Shown here: one piece after another, positions 13,820 to 20,516 of the stretch
Position numbering within the stretch: the stretch's first letter is position 1
How the letters are laid out: each line of letters opens with the position of its first letter
DNA from: a virus
Length of the DNA: 23,792 nt
Virus record (IMG/VR): IMGVR_UViG_3300042894_000330
Location: 1 to 23,792 of that record
Reading direction: 5' to 3' (one strand)
Notes under the pieces: model-generated
The model's database searches: none
What the model saw: the letters and a program-made list of their open reading frames with translations, nothing else
What the model was told of the DNA's origin: nothing
Translations under genes and position numbers: made by a program

Positions 13820-14609
13820 TCCATTTGAGATCAAAGAACCTACCTGTATCAGCTTCTCAGGCGGTAGGACTTCTGCTTATATGCTTTACAAGGTGTTAGA
13901 GGCTAACCAAATGACACTGCCAAAGCAAGCAAAGGTGATTTTCTGTAATACAGGAAAAGAGCATGAATCAACATTAGATTTTGTCAGAGACATAGAGAAA
14001 AATTGGAATATTCCTATTGTTTGGCTTGAATACGCTAGGAATGAGGCTAAATTTAATGTTGTAAACCACACGACAGCCAGCAGAAACGGCGAGCCTTTTG
14101 CCGCTTTGATTGAGTCCCGTAGCTTTTTGCCCAATTCAGTTATGCGATTCTGCACCACAGAATTAAAGATTAATCCAATTAATCGTTATATGGCATCTAT
14201 TGGCTTTCCTGAGTTTCAAACAATGGCAGGGATTAGGGCAGATGAACCCCGCAGAGTTGTAAAACTAAGAGAAACCTTAGTTGCGCCACTTGCCATAGCT
14301 GGTGTAACTCAATCCCATGTTCAGGCTTTTTGGAAGGCTAACAGCTTTGATTTGGGTCTTGAGTTCAGGGATAAGATTACCCCATTAGGAAACTGCGATT
14401 TGTGCTTTATGAAGGGCGCACATCAGTTAATGAGCATCATCCAGCAAGAACCCAAACGGGCTATTTGGTGGGCAGAACAGGAAAAGAAGATAGGCGGCAG
14501 ATTCTCAAAAGACCGACCCGACTACACTCAAATGATGAATTTCGGCATTAACCAAACTGATATGTTTGATGCAACAGAGGAAACAATCGCTTGTTTCTGT
14601 GGAGATTAA
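13812..14609 (+). CDS. PAPS-reductase/ATP-pyrophosphatase family protein
   Basis: This is a 265-residue protein. SFSGGRTSAYML (residues 14-25) is the PP-loop of the adenine-nucleotide alpha-hydrolase superfamily. FCNTGKEHESTL, RFCTTELK (C114) and GIRADEPRR (140-148) are further conserved parts of PAPS-reductase-like proteins. Two extra cysteine pairs, C195/C198 (NCDLC) and C261/C263 (CFCGD), could hold iron-sulphur or zinc. Known members activate sulphate, nucleobases or tRNA bases by adenylation. In phages the true substrate is generally unknown. No DndA, DndD, DndE or deazaguanine genes lie nearby, so a complete DNA phosphorothioation system is not supported. Confidence 0.75.
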   Translation: MANPFEIKEPTCISFSGGRTSAYMLYKVLEANQMTLPKQAKVIFCNTGKEHESTLDFVRDIEKNWNIPIVWLEYARNEAKFNVVNHTTASRNGEPFAALIESRSFLPNSVMRFCTTELKINPINRYMASIGFPEFQTMAGIRADEPRRVVKLRETLVAPLAIAGVTQSHVQAFWKANSFDLGLEFRDKITPLGNCDLCFMKGAHQLMSIIQQEPKRAIWWAEQEKKIGGRFSKDRPDYTQMMNFGINQTDMFDATEETIACFCGD

Positions 14610-14813
14610 ATGCAAGTCTTAGAAGCATCCGCACAAGTTTTCTTTGGAACTATTTTGATATTCATATCAAATTTAATTTTCTTTCCATTGCTTGGCATAG
14701 AAGCAACTACAGAGGCAAACATTGCAATAGTTGCAATCAATACTGTTATTGCTTTTGCTAAATCGTATGGTGTTCGTTTTCTATTTAAAAAAATTGAGAC
14801 TAATCATGGATGA
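14610..14813 (+). CDS. Small two-helix membrane protein (DUF7220-like)
   Basis: This is a 67-residue protein starting directly after the previous stop codon. Two membrane helices are predicted (about residues 8-28 and 36-52), with SYGVRFLFKKIE as a basic cytoplasmic end. The pattern of an FFPLLGIEA turn between helices followed by ARSxxxRxLF-like residues recalls the DUF7220 family of phage and prophage proteins; that name is from memory. Function is unknown. It overlaps the start of the next gene by 8 bases. Confidence 0.6.
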   Translation: MQVLEASAQVFFGTILIFISNLIFFPLLGIEATTEANIAIVAINTVIAFAKSYGVRFLFKKIETNHG

Positions 14814-15030
14814 CAAAGAACGGCAAACCTTGCGTGAGCATATCGTCTGGCTTGGCTCACAACTTGAGCAAGAACGCAAGCAGAACCAGCAGACTATCGT
14901 CTTCATAAAGCGTCTGCTAGACCCTGAAGACTTGGGTCATGCAGTCTCAAATGAAACAAGGCAACTCGCCTATCAACTACTCATTGAAAACCATCACATT
15001 GAAAGAGCATCATGGCAATCAAACAATTAA
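14806..15030 (+). CDS. Small hypothetical helical protein
   Basis: I choose ATG 14806 (MDDKERQTLREHIVWLGSQL, 74 residues), which overlaps the end of the membrane gene; the longer frame upstream is that gene's shadow. The protein is highly charged and helical, with a probable coiled coil in the first 35 residues, and ends IERASWQSNN. It overlaps the nuclease gene by 19 bases. I recognise no domain. Position in the recombination operon is the only clue to its role. Confidence 0.6.
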   Translation: MDDKERQTLREHIVWLGSQLEQERKQNQQTIVFIKRLLDPEDLGHAVSNETRQLAYQLLIENHHIERASWQSNN

Positions 15031-16100
15031 GCCTTAGAGCATCATCAGCATCCCGATGGATTGCCTGTCCTGCCAGTGCAAGACTCTCAGCACTCATGCC
15101 CTACGTTGAGGGTGGAGAAGCGGCAAAGATCGGGACTGCCATTCATGCCTTGGCGGAGACTTGCTATCAGTTGGACTCTGACCCCATGAAGTCAGTCGGT
15201 ACAGTCGTTGAAGGTATCAAGATGACTGAGGAAAACTGTGAGATGGCGCTAGAGCATCTGAAAGCTATTTGGGCTATAGAGGATGAACTTGGCAAGGGTA
15301 GCGTCACAGTCGAGAAGTTCCTGCAATACCAAGACACTTATAAAGCCAAGGTAGGCGGCACTACTGACGTAATTGGAGTCAGCAAACAGAAACGCAAACT
15401 CATCATTGCAGATTTGAAAACTGGTCGTGGATATGTTGACGCTGACAATGACCAGCTACGCCTTTACGCATTGGCTGCATTTGAAGATGGCAACCTGTAC
15501 CAAGACATTGATAAGGTCGAGTTGTGGATTATCCAACCGCATCATGGTGAGACTCGTAAGCACTCAATGACAACGCAAGAACTCGTGGATTGGGAGCATT
15601 ACATCCTAGTCCCTGCAATTGAGAATGCACTCAATCCCCTGTTTCAACCAGTGCCATCAGACTCTGCTTGCCAATACTGCAACGCAAGAACTATCTGCCC
15701 TGCACAAGCAAACATCGCTGAAGTTGTAGCCACTGCACCCCCTGTAGAGATGCTCACAGAGAGTCAAATCAGCGTCTTGCTGACTAAGTTTGACATGGTT
15801 GAGGGCTACATCAAGGCGGTGAGAGATCATGCCCTTAAACGCATGGAATCAGGCTCAGTCATTGATGGATGGCAACTGCAACCTAAGAGAGCGTTGAGGT
15901 CGTGGACTGATGAGAAAGAGGCTTATGCTGGACTCTTGGCACTTGGACTTGACCCAAGGCAAGTAACGAAGACCGAACTCATCACCCCTGCACAAGCTGA
16001 GAAACTGCTAACAAAAGACCAAAAGCCTAGCCTTGAAGCGTTAACTTCCCGTATATCCAGCGGATTAACGCTTGCACGTGACAAAGGTTTGACTCAATAA
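15012..16100 (+). CDS. PD-(D/E)XK nuclease with Fe-S cysteines (DUF2800/Cas4-AddB-like)
   Basis: This is a 362-residue protein. ASSASRWIACPAS gives C19; GTAIHALAE (41-49) is the conserved histidine motif; VGGTTDVIG (D119) and IIADLKTGRG (D134, K136) form the PD-(D/E)XK active site; DQLRLYALAA (147-156) is the QxxxY-like motif. CQYCNARTICP gives C220, C223 and C229, which with C19 make the four-cysteine iron-sulphur pattern of AddB and Cas4-type nucleases. It probably resects DNA ends to 3' single strands for recombination. The SSB-like gene just downstream supports that. It is DUF2800-like in phage annotation. Confidence 0.82.
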   Translation: MAIKQLSLRASSASRWIACPASARLSALMPYVEGGEAAKIGTAIHALAETCYQLDSDPMKSVGTVVEGIKMTEENCEMALEHLKAIWAIEDELGKGSVTVEKFLQYQDTYKAKVGGTTDVIGVSKQKRKLIIADLKTGRGYVDADNDQLRLYALAAFEDGNLYQDIDKVELWIIQPHHGETRKHSMTTQELVDWEHYILVPAIENALNPLFQPVPSDSACQYCNARTICPAQANIAEVVATAPPVEMLTESQISVLLTKFDMVEGYIKAVRDHALKRMESGSVIDGWQLQPKRALRSWTDEKEAYAGLLALGLDPRQVTKTELITPAQAEKLLTKDQKPSLEALTSRISSGLTLARDKGLTQ

Positions 16101-16170
16101 TCAGCACCCCGAATCCCCCAACCCTGTGGCATAAGCCACTTCAACTTTAACTTTAAACAGGAAACTTCAA

Positions 16171-16764
16171 ATGAACTTAAACCTCTCAAACTCTGGCGGC
16201 TCTGGTAACTACATCCGCTTCTCCCCCCAAGCTAACGCTTGGTCAAACCAAGATGGTGAATTTGTCTTAGAGAAATTTGTATTCGATCACGAGAACTTGC
16301 AAACTGGTTGGATGTTGATTGCAACTGGAGTCTTTGAATTCCAACCTGATGAGTCTCTTGGTCGCAAATCAGCGCAGCCATCACCCGAACATAAGAGGGG
16401 CTTCAAAGCAGTGTTTTATAACAAACAGATGAATGTGGCGGAATTTAGTGCTAACGGTGCAGGCGCTAACATGGGCTTGGAAGGTCTGTGGAAGCAAGTG
16501 CAAGCGCAAGCTGGCGCCAATGTGGGTAAGTTGCCTGTGGTCGAGTACACAGGCTCACGCCCCGAAAAGGTTGGCAAGGGTAGCACCCGTGTACCTGAGT
16601 TCACTGTCACAGGTTGGGTAGCTAGACCCGCGGCTTTGCAAGAAGGTGCAGCGCAAGCAGAACCTGAGTTCTCTGCGCCAGCACCAGCCGCTAAACCCGC
16701 ACCTAGCAAGCCAGCACCCTCTAAGCCAGCACCATCACTTGATGATGACGAGATGTTTAGCTAA
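16171..16764 (+). CDS. SSB-like single-stranded DNA-binding protein
   Basis: This is a 197-residue protein. The N-terminal 150 residues are a beta-rich domain with aromatic residues (NYIRFSPQANAWSNQDGEF). A flexible Ala/Pro/Lys linker with a repeated SKPAP unit follows, and the end is acidic: LDDDEMFS. Globular domain, proline linker and acidic tip ending in Phe is the layout of SSB proteins that recruit partners through the tail. No family match can be proven by eye. It sits between the end-resecting nuclease and a transcription terminator, with AAACAGGAAA upstream of the ATG, which suits a recombination and replication role. Confidence 0.7.
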   Translation: MNLNLSNSGGSGNYIRFSPQANAWSNQDGEFVLEKFVFDHENLQTGWMLIATGVFEFQPDESLGRKSAQPSPEHKRGFKAVFYNKQMNVAEFSANGAGANMGLEGLWKQVQAQAGANVGKLPVVEYTGSRPEKVGKGSTRVPEFTVTGWVARPAALQEGAAQAEPEFSAPAPAAKPAPSKPAPSKPAPSLDDDEMFS

Positions 16765-16783
16765 CTCTAAACACTCAACAGCA

Positions 16784-16814
16784 CCAGAGTTTCGGGGGAG
16801 ACTCTGGTTTTTTT
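16784..16814 (+). terminator. Rho-independent terminator
   Basis: CCAGAGT (16784-16790) pairs with ACTCTGG (16801-16807) over a ten-base loop, and seven T residues follow at 16808-16814. It lies 20 bases after the SSB-like gene and before the primase-helicase, so it ends or attenuates the early rightward operon. Confidence 0.9.
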
Positions 16815-16836
16815 GTCCCTTTAATAAAGATACCTA

Positions 16837-18858
16837 ATGTCAGCACAAGAAATAGCGTCCATCTTGGGTAACGCAAAGAAAGTTGGTGGTGGTTACCTAG
16901 CTAGTTGCCCCGTACCTAGTCATGGGCAAGGCAACGGAGACAAGCACCCAAGCCTGTCTATCACCATGTCGGATGATGGCAACCCCCTGTTCAAATGTCA
17001 TGGTGGGTGCGATCAGCATACAGTCTTCTCAACTATCAAAGAGATGGGACTCTTGCCAGCATTACCCGACAGACCTGACTACCTCGACAGTATCAAACCA
17101 ATGAAGCCAATCCCACTCATCTCTACGCCTGTGCTAGAGCATGAATGGCACTACACAGATGAAGATGGCATCAGCCTGTTCATCAAGCAAAGATTCAAGA
17201 CCTTTGACTCTAAAGGCAAGACATATAAGACCTTACGAGTCATGCCTGATGGCACAAGAGTGGGCAAGTTGGGAGATTGCAGACTCGTACCCTACAAGTT
17301 GCCCGATCTGCGACAGGCTACTGCCGCTGGAAGGGTTGTCTACATTACAGAAGGTGAGAAGGCGGCAGATGCCTTGGGCAGCTTGGGCGTGGTAGCTACG
17401 ACAAGTCACGCTGGCGCTGGTGGTTGGAATGATGAGTTAAACCAATACTTTAAAGATGCTAATGTGGTAATCGTGCCTGACAATGACCTAGTAGGTTGGC
17501 ATTACGCCTCAAAGGTTACTGAGGCACTCATACCATTTGCCAAAAGCGTCAGAGTCTTGGACTTGAACCTAAGTAATCCCAAAGAAGACGCTTACGAGTG
17601 GGTCAATAGATACGATGGCAGCAGAACCTTGCTGGCGCAAATAGCCAAAGCCTGTCCTATCGTTAAGTCACCAGAAGAAGTCTGGACTCCGCAAAGGCTA
17701 AGTCTTTATGTCCCTGAGACTCCACAAGAATCTGAAGAACCTCCCAAATCCAAGTTCATGGTCGAGTCATGGGACTCAATCAAGGATGAACCAGTTGAGT
17801 GGTTGGTTGAATCCATCATCCCCAAACGTAGTTTCGTAGCCCTGTTTGCACCCCCTGCCAGTTGGAAGTCATTTATAGCCTTGGATTTGGCAGAGGCAAT
17901 CGCTACAGGTCGTGAATGGATGGGCTACAAAATACCCAAGAAAGGCGCTGTATTGTTCATATCAGGTGAGGGTCATGGCGGTATGGGCGCAAGGGTTAAG
18001 GCTTGCAAAATACAGAATAACAGTCCAGATGGGGCAAACCTGTACGTCATCAGAGCGCAAATTAACATCAGATCAAGCCAAGAAGACTTTGATGCCTTAA
18101 CCAGCGCAATCAACGAGTTAGTGGCGCAAATTGATGAACCACTTGAAATCATCATCCTAGATACCTTGATGCGTATGAGTGGCGGTAACTTCAACGAGAA
18201 TTCCTCGGAAGATATGGGCGGCTTTATCGCCCAAACAGGCAAGCTGCAGCAACTCTACAACTGTGCCTTGATGGTCATTCACCACTCAGGCAAGCACATA
18301 AAGGGACTAAGAGGTCATAGTTCGCTGCTTGGTGCTGTAGACACTGAACTTGAAATACAGCGTCAGGATTCGGTTATCAACTCGGCAGACCCGTCAGTTA
18401 TAGGCAATGCAGTCCTCAACGTGTCAAAACAGAAAGATGGTGCAGACTCCATAGCCGTGGGCATTGAGGTCGTACTGGTGGAGATTGGGACTTCAACGCT
18501 AGGCTTTGAAATCACCACCTCATTAGCCGTGAGGCATAACCCTGAGATCGCCAGTAGCAACTCAAAAGGCAACAAAAACAACGCTGGTAGCGGTGGAAAT
18601 CAGCGGATTGAGATGGATTCGTTAATGAAAGTAATTAAAGCTAAAGGCTCATATCGTGAAGTAGATGGTACTAGTAGGTATGGAGTGGCTTTGGACGATT
18701 GGAGAGCAGAGTTTTGGGGCATGAAAGGCTGTACTGAGGATGATAAAGCAGCCTTTAAGAAAGCATGGCTACGAGCAAGGGAGAGACTTGTAGCCGTAAA
18801 TAAGATTGTTATAGGCTCTGGTTGGGTGTGGTTGAAGTCCAATTCAGAGGCTTTCTGA
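16837..18858 (+). CDS. Primase-helicase (CHC2-type zinc finger, TOPRIM, RepA/AAA-type ATPase)
   Basis: This is a 673-residue protein of three parts. A zinc-binding N-terminus has C24, H29, C54 and C58 (CPVPSHG and FKCHGGCDQ). A TOPRIM primase core follows, with VVYITEGEKAADAL (E172, E174) and VIVPDNDLVG (D215, D217). The helicase-type ATPase has a P-loop APPASWKSFIAL (338-349), Walker B LEIIILDTLMRM (D442) and VIHHSGKHIKG (480-490). A C-terminal part (about 600-673) could bind DNA. It would prime and unwind DNA at the phage origin. The P-loop has Trp where Gly of GKS is usual, a variant I recall in some phage RepA-like ATPases. No DNA polymerase is in view. Confidence 0.88.
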   Translation: MSAQEIASILGNAKKVGGGYLASCPVPSHGQGNGDKHPSLSITMSDDGNPLFKCHGGCDQHTVFSTIKEMGLLPALPDRPDYLDSIKPMKPIPLISTPVLEHEWHYTDEDGISLFIKQRFKTFDSKGKTYKTLRVMPDGTRVGKLGDCRLVPYKLPDLRQATAAGRVVYITEGEKAADALGSLGVVATTSHAGAGGWNDELNQYFKDANVVIVPDNDLVGWHYASKVTEALIPFAKSVRVLDLNLSNPKEDAYEWVNRYDGSRTLLAQIAKACPIVKSPEEVWTPQRLSLYVPETPQESEEPPKSKFMVESWDSIKDEPVEWLVESIIPKRSFVALFAPPASWKSFIALDLAEAIATGREWMGYKIPKKGAVLFISGEGHGGMGARVKACKIQNNSPDGANLYVIRAQINIRSSQEDFDALTSAINELVAQIDEPLEIIILDTLMRMSGGNFNENSSEDMGGFIAQTGKLQQLYNCALMVIHHSGKHIKGLRGHSSLLGAVDTELEIQRQDSVINSADPSVIGNAVLNVSKQKDGADSIAVGIEVVLVEIGTSTLGFEITTSLAVRHNPEIASSNSKGNKNNAGSGGNQRIEMDSLMKVIKAKGSYREVDGTSRYGVALDDWRAEFWGMKGCTEDDKAAFKKAWLRARERLVAVNKIVIGSGWVWLKSNSEAF

Positions 18859-19012
18859 TATGTATGGATATACAGTGACAAAGGGGACAAACGGGGACAA
18901 ATGTCCCAAATGTCCCCTTGAGGAGATGGGGACAAACCACCCCTTGTCTATAAACAAGGGGTTTGTCTCCTGTCCCTTTGTCTCTTTGTCTTTTATTTAA
19001 GGAGTTTTTAAA
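18859..19012 (+). repeat. GGGGACA repeat array with long hairpin, between primase-helicase and next gene
   Basis: This non-coding stretch holds three direct copies of GGGGACAAA (18883-18891, 18893-18901, 18928-18936), the first two spaced exactly 10 bases. Three inverted TGTCCC copies start at 18902, 18911 and 18971, and TTTGTCTC-like inverted copies start at 18962 and 18977. A compound hairpin forms from 18928-18936 with 18962-18970 (9 pairs, one G-T), a three-base bulge, then 18940-18947 with 18954-18961 (8 perfect pairs) and a six-base loop. A small palindrome (TGTAT, GGAT, ATACA) lies at 18861-18874. AAGGAG before ATG 19013 closes the region. It could be a protein-binding iteron set, a replication site or a regulatory RNA. 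Confidence 0.75.
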
Positions 19013-19669
19013 ATGGTTAGATCAAGGTCGAGAAAAGATGTTCCAGATGTTCAAGTACCTAAACGTCAGGCAACGCAGTGGGAGATTCAGTCTAATGCTG
19101 TACTGGTTGAACTTGAGCGTAAAAAGGGTCAGCACTACGAGAAATGGGGAGTTGACCGATTGATTACTTTAGTTGACATTGAGTTTAGGACTAAGTTTTG
19201 GGTTCAGATGGGTAGAGTTTGGGATGCCGTGGACTTGGGTGACATTGATAGGCTGCATAAAGCAGTCAATGGAATGTGCAAGGGTTTCGATGCTTTGGAG
19301 ACTTGGGCTTTAGAAAATGAGATTGAACCCAACCCATCAATCCAGTTCCTTGAGTGGAAGTCAGTCCGAGGTGTACCGATGGTAGTGGTCAGGACTGAAG
19401 CTGATGCGGTTGAACTCCAGACCCACCGCAAAGACATAAGCAATGGCAACATCTGGACTCTTGAGGAGATTGAAGTGTTCCTGCAAGAGCCGCAAGTCCA
19501 AGAGATCATCAAGCTGAAGGCACTTGTGCCAACAGCAAGGATTACTAAGTTCACGCCCAAAGAAGGGTTTGGTCAGGGTTCAGGGTTTGATGACATGGAA
19601 AGCGATCTGGATGCGATCTTCTCTGGTGAGCCTTATGAGCCTAAGTACAAGCCTTTGAATCGTGGCTAG
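19013..19669 (+). CDS. Hypothetical protein following the repeat array
   Basis: This is a 218-residue protein with AAGGAG about 9 bases before the ATG. The N-terminus MVRSRSRKDVPDVQVPKRQA is basic. The body (about 40-130) is helical with WGVDRLITLVDIEFRTKFWV and KAVNGMCKGFDALETWA, a pattern I have seen in other phage hypothetical proteins. The C-terminal part ends in an acidic stretch (DDMESDLDAIFSG). I recognise no catalytic motif. It lies between the repeat array and the DnaA-box region, so a link with replication initiation or packaging should be considered, but this is inference. Confidence 0.7.
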   Translation: MVRSRSRKDVPDVQVPKRQATQWEIQSNAVLVELERKKGQHYEKWGVDRLITLVDIEFRTKFWVQMGRVWDAVDLGDIDRLHKAVNGMCKGFDALETWALENEIEPNPSIQFLEWKSVRGVPMVVVRTEADAVELQTHRKDISNGNIWTLEEIEVFLQEPQVQEIIKLKALVPTARITKFTPKEGFGQGSGFDDMESDLDAIFSGEPYEPKYKPLNRG

Positions 19670-19865
19670 ACCCCCGACTACAACCACAGTCCAGTTCAGG
19701 CGCAAGTTGACTGATGCCGATAGGACAATCCTGCTTTGCGCTGGCAAGGGAAACATCAGCAATGGGTTTAAGAATGTCTTGGATTGCTACGCAATCTTGT
19801 GGGAACTAGGATACCGCCCTAAAGCCGATCTTAGGGATTTCTTAGGGGTAGACAAGGATAGCTAG
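19662..19865 (+). CDS. Small hypothetical basic protein
   Basis: This is a 67-residue protein with GTG start at 19662 overlapping the previous stop by 8 bases. It begins M(V)ARPPTTTTVQFRRKLTDA and is basic, with helix-like segments further on (NGFKNVLDCYAILWELGYRP). I see no known domain. It is the last gene before the 650-base non-coding region and stops at 19865, right where an inverted-repeat structure begins. A regulatory or DNA-binding role is possible. Confidence 0.6.
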   Translation: MARPPTTTTVQFRRKLTDADRTILLCAGKGNISNGFKNVLDCYAILWELGYRPKADLRDFLGVDKDS

Positions 19866-19902
19866 TAAAACTGCTTTAAGCCTTGTTTTAAGGCTTCCTA
19901 GC
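19861..19902. other. Nested inverted repeat after the small basic gene
   Basis: Inner arms AAGCCTT (19878-19884) and AAGGCTT (19890-19896) close a five-base loop; outer arms GCTAG (19861-19865) and CTAGC (19898-19902) flank them. The position after the last gene suits a transcription end, but no U run follows on the plus strand, so it may be a weak or Rho-assisted terminator or a protein site. Confidence 0.45.
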
Positions 19903-19952
19903 GGTATTGCTATGACGATCTTTAGCGTGGCTTTGGTAACTAATTATTGAAT

Positions 19953-19977
19953 GCGAATGCGAGTGATTCTCATTGAC
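19953..19977. promoter_or_regulatory. Fur-box-like palindrome
   Basis: The core at 19956-19974 reads AATGCGAGTGATTCTCATT, in which 7 of 9 paired positions are complementary. It differs at only two defined positions from the general AATGANAATNATTNTCATT pattern of Fur sites. A second palindrome, ATTACA, A, TGTAAT, lies at 19979-19991. No gene starts close by, so its role here is unclear and it may be a chance match. Confidence 0.35.
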
Positions 19978-20093
19978 AATTACAATGTAATCTAAACCGC
20001 ATTGCGATGACAGTCCCCCAATAAAGCACCCACCGCCTCTCTCCCTCTCCGCCCACCGCCCAAAAAATCCTTTTCAGATTGAGAAATGCCAAG

Positions 20094-20326
20094 TTATCCA
20101 CAGGTTATCCACAGATCGGAGGGCAAGTTATCCACAATTTGCCAATCTGGTTTCATTTCCTGTCACAGTTTGCAGATGCGTGTAACACTTTCAGATATTT
20201 AAAGTTAACATAATGGATGTTGTATAAAACCGTTTTTGTAAGTATTCTGTAAGCGTTTTGTAAATGTCCAATAGAATCAACAACTTACAGAAGTTATCCA
20301 CAGAATCCACAGTTGCCTGTGGATAA
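20094..20326. other. Candidate replication origin with five DnaA boxes
   Basis: Perfect DnaA boxes TTATCCACA occur at 20094-20102, 20105-20113, 20128-20136 and 20294-20302, and a fifth on the minus strand at 20318-20326. The first two are spaced 11 bases. A degenerate AATCCACA lies at 20304-20311. Between the groups is an AT-rich stretch (about 20190-20270) that could melt, with TGTAAG-type repeats at 20237, 20248 and 20259 spaced 11 bases and an inverted CTTACA at 20284. The last two boxes form 12-base perfect inverted arms (20292-20303, 20317-20328). This is the architecture of a bacterial origin and suggests that host DnaA starts phage or plasmid-like replication. Confidence 0.75.
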
Positions 20327-20368
20327 CTCGGCGATTTTTGGACGGGGGGGGAGGGGGTGGTCGCTGGT

Positions 20369-20506
20369 CGTGATAGTTGTGGGAGCCTCCTCTGTACTCA
20401 AGAAGCGAAATTAGAAAAAAAGCCAACCCACCACTCCCCGCTACGAAAAAAAAGACTATCGCCCTCTAATTTGCTATAGTCCCCACCTATCACGCCCACA
20501 ACTCCC
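20369..20506. other. Inverted modules around the terminase promoter, possible packaging or control site
   Basis: CGTGATAG (20369-20376) recurs inverted as CTATCACG (20487-20494), and GTTGTGGG (20376-20383) recurs inverted as CCCACAAC (20495-20502). The modules keep the same order on both sides, so they do not form one simple stem. A run of G8, A, G5 precedes at 20344-20357. A further inverted pair GACTAT/ATAGTC (20454-20459, 20476-20481) covers the -10. The place directly before the small terminase gene suits a pac/cos-type or operator site, but there is no direct proof. Confidence 0.4.
20472..20480 (+). promoter_or_regulatory. Extended -10 promoter for the terminase genes
   Basis: TGCTATAGT is an extended -10 element differing at one position from the consensus TATAAT core; no good -35 is visible, which such promoters do not need. 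Transcription would start near 20487, about 30 bases before the TerS start. The ATAGTC part of a six-base inverted pair overlaps the -10, a possible operator. Confidence 0.5.
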
Positions 20507-20516
20507 AAGGACAATC

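Noticed and set aside
13812-14609. A DNA phosphorothioation (Dnd/Ssp) system
   Set aside because: Only one PAPS-reductase-like gene is present; DndB, DndD, DndE and a cysteine desulphurase are absent from the window.
18928-18970. Simple Rho-independent terminator after the primase-helicase
   Set aside because: The long hairpin is not followed by an uninterrupted T run, and the surrounding repeats go beyond what a terminator needs; some termination is still possible.
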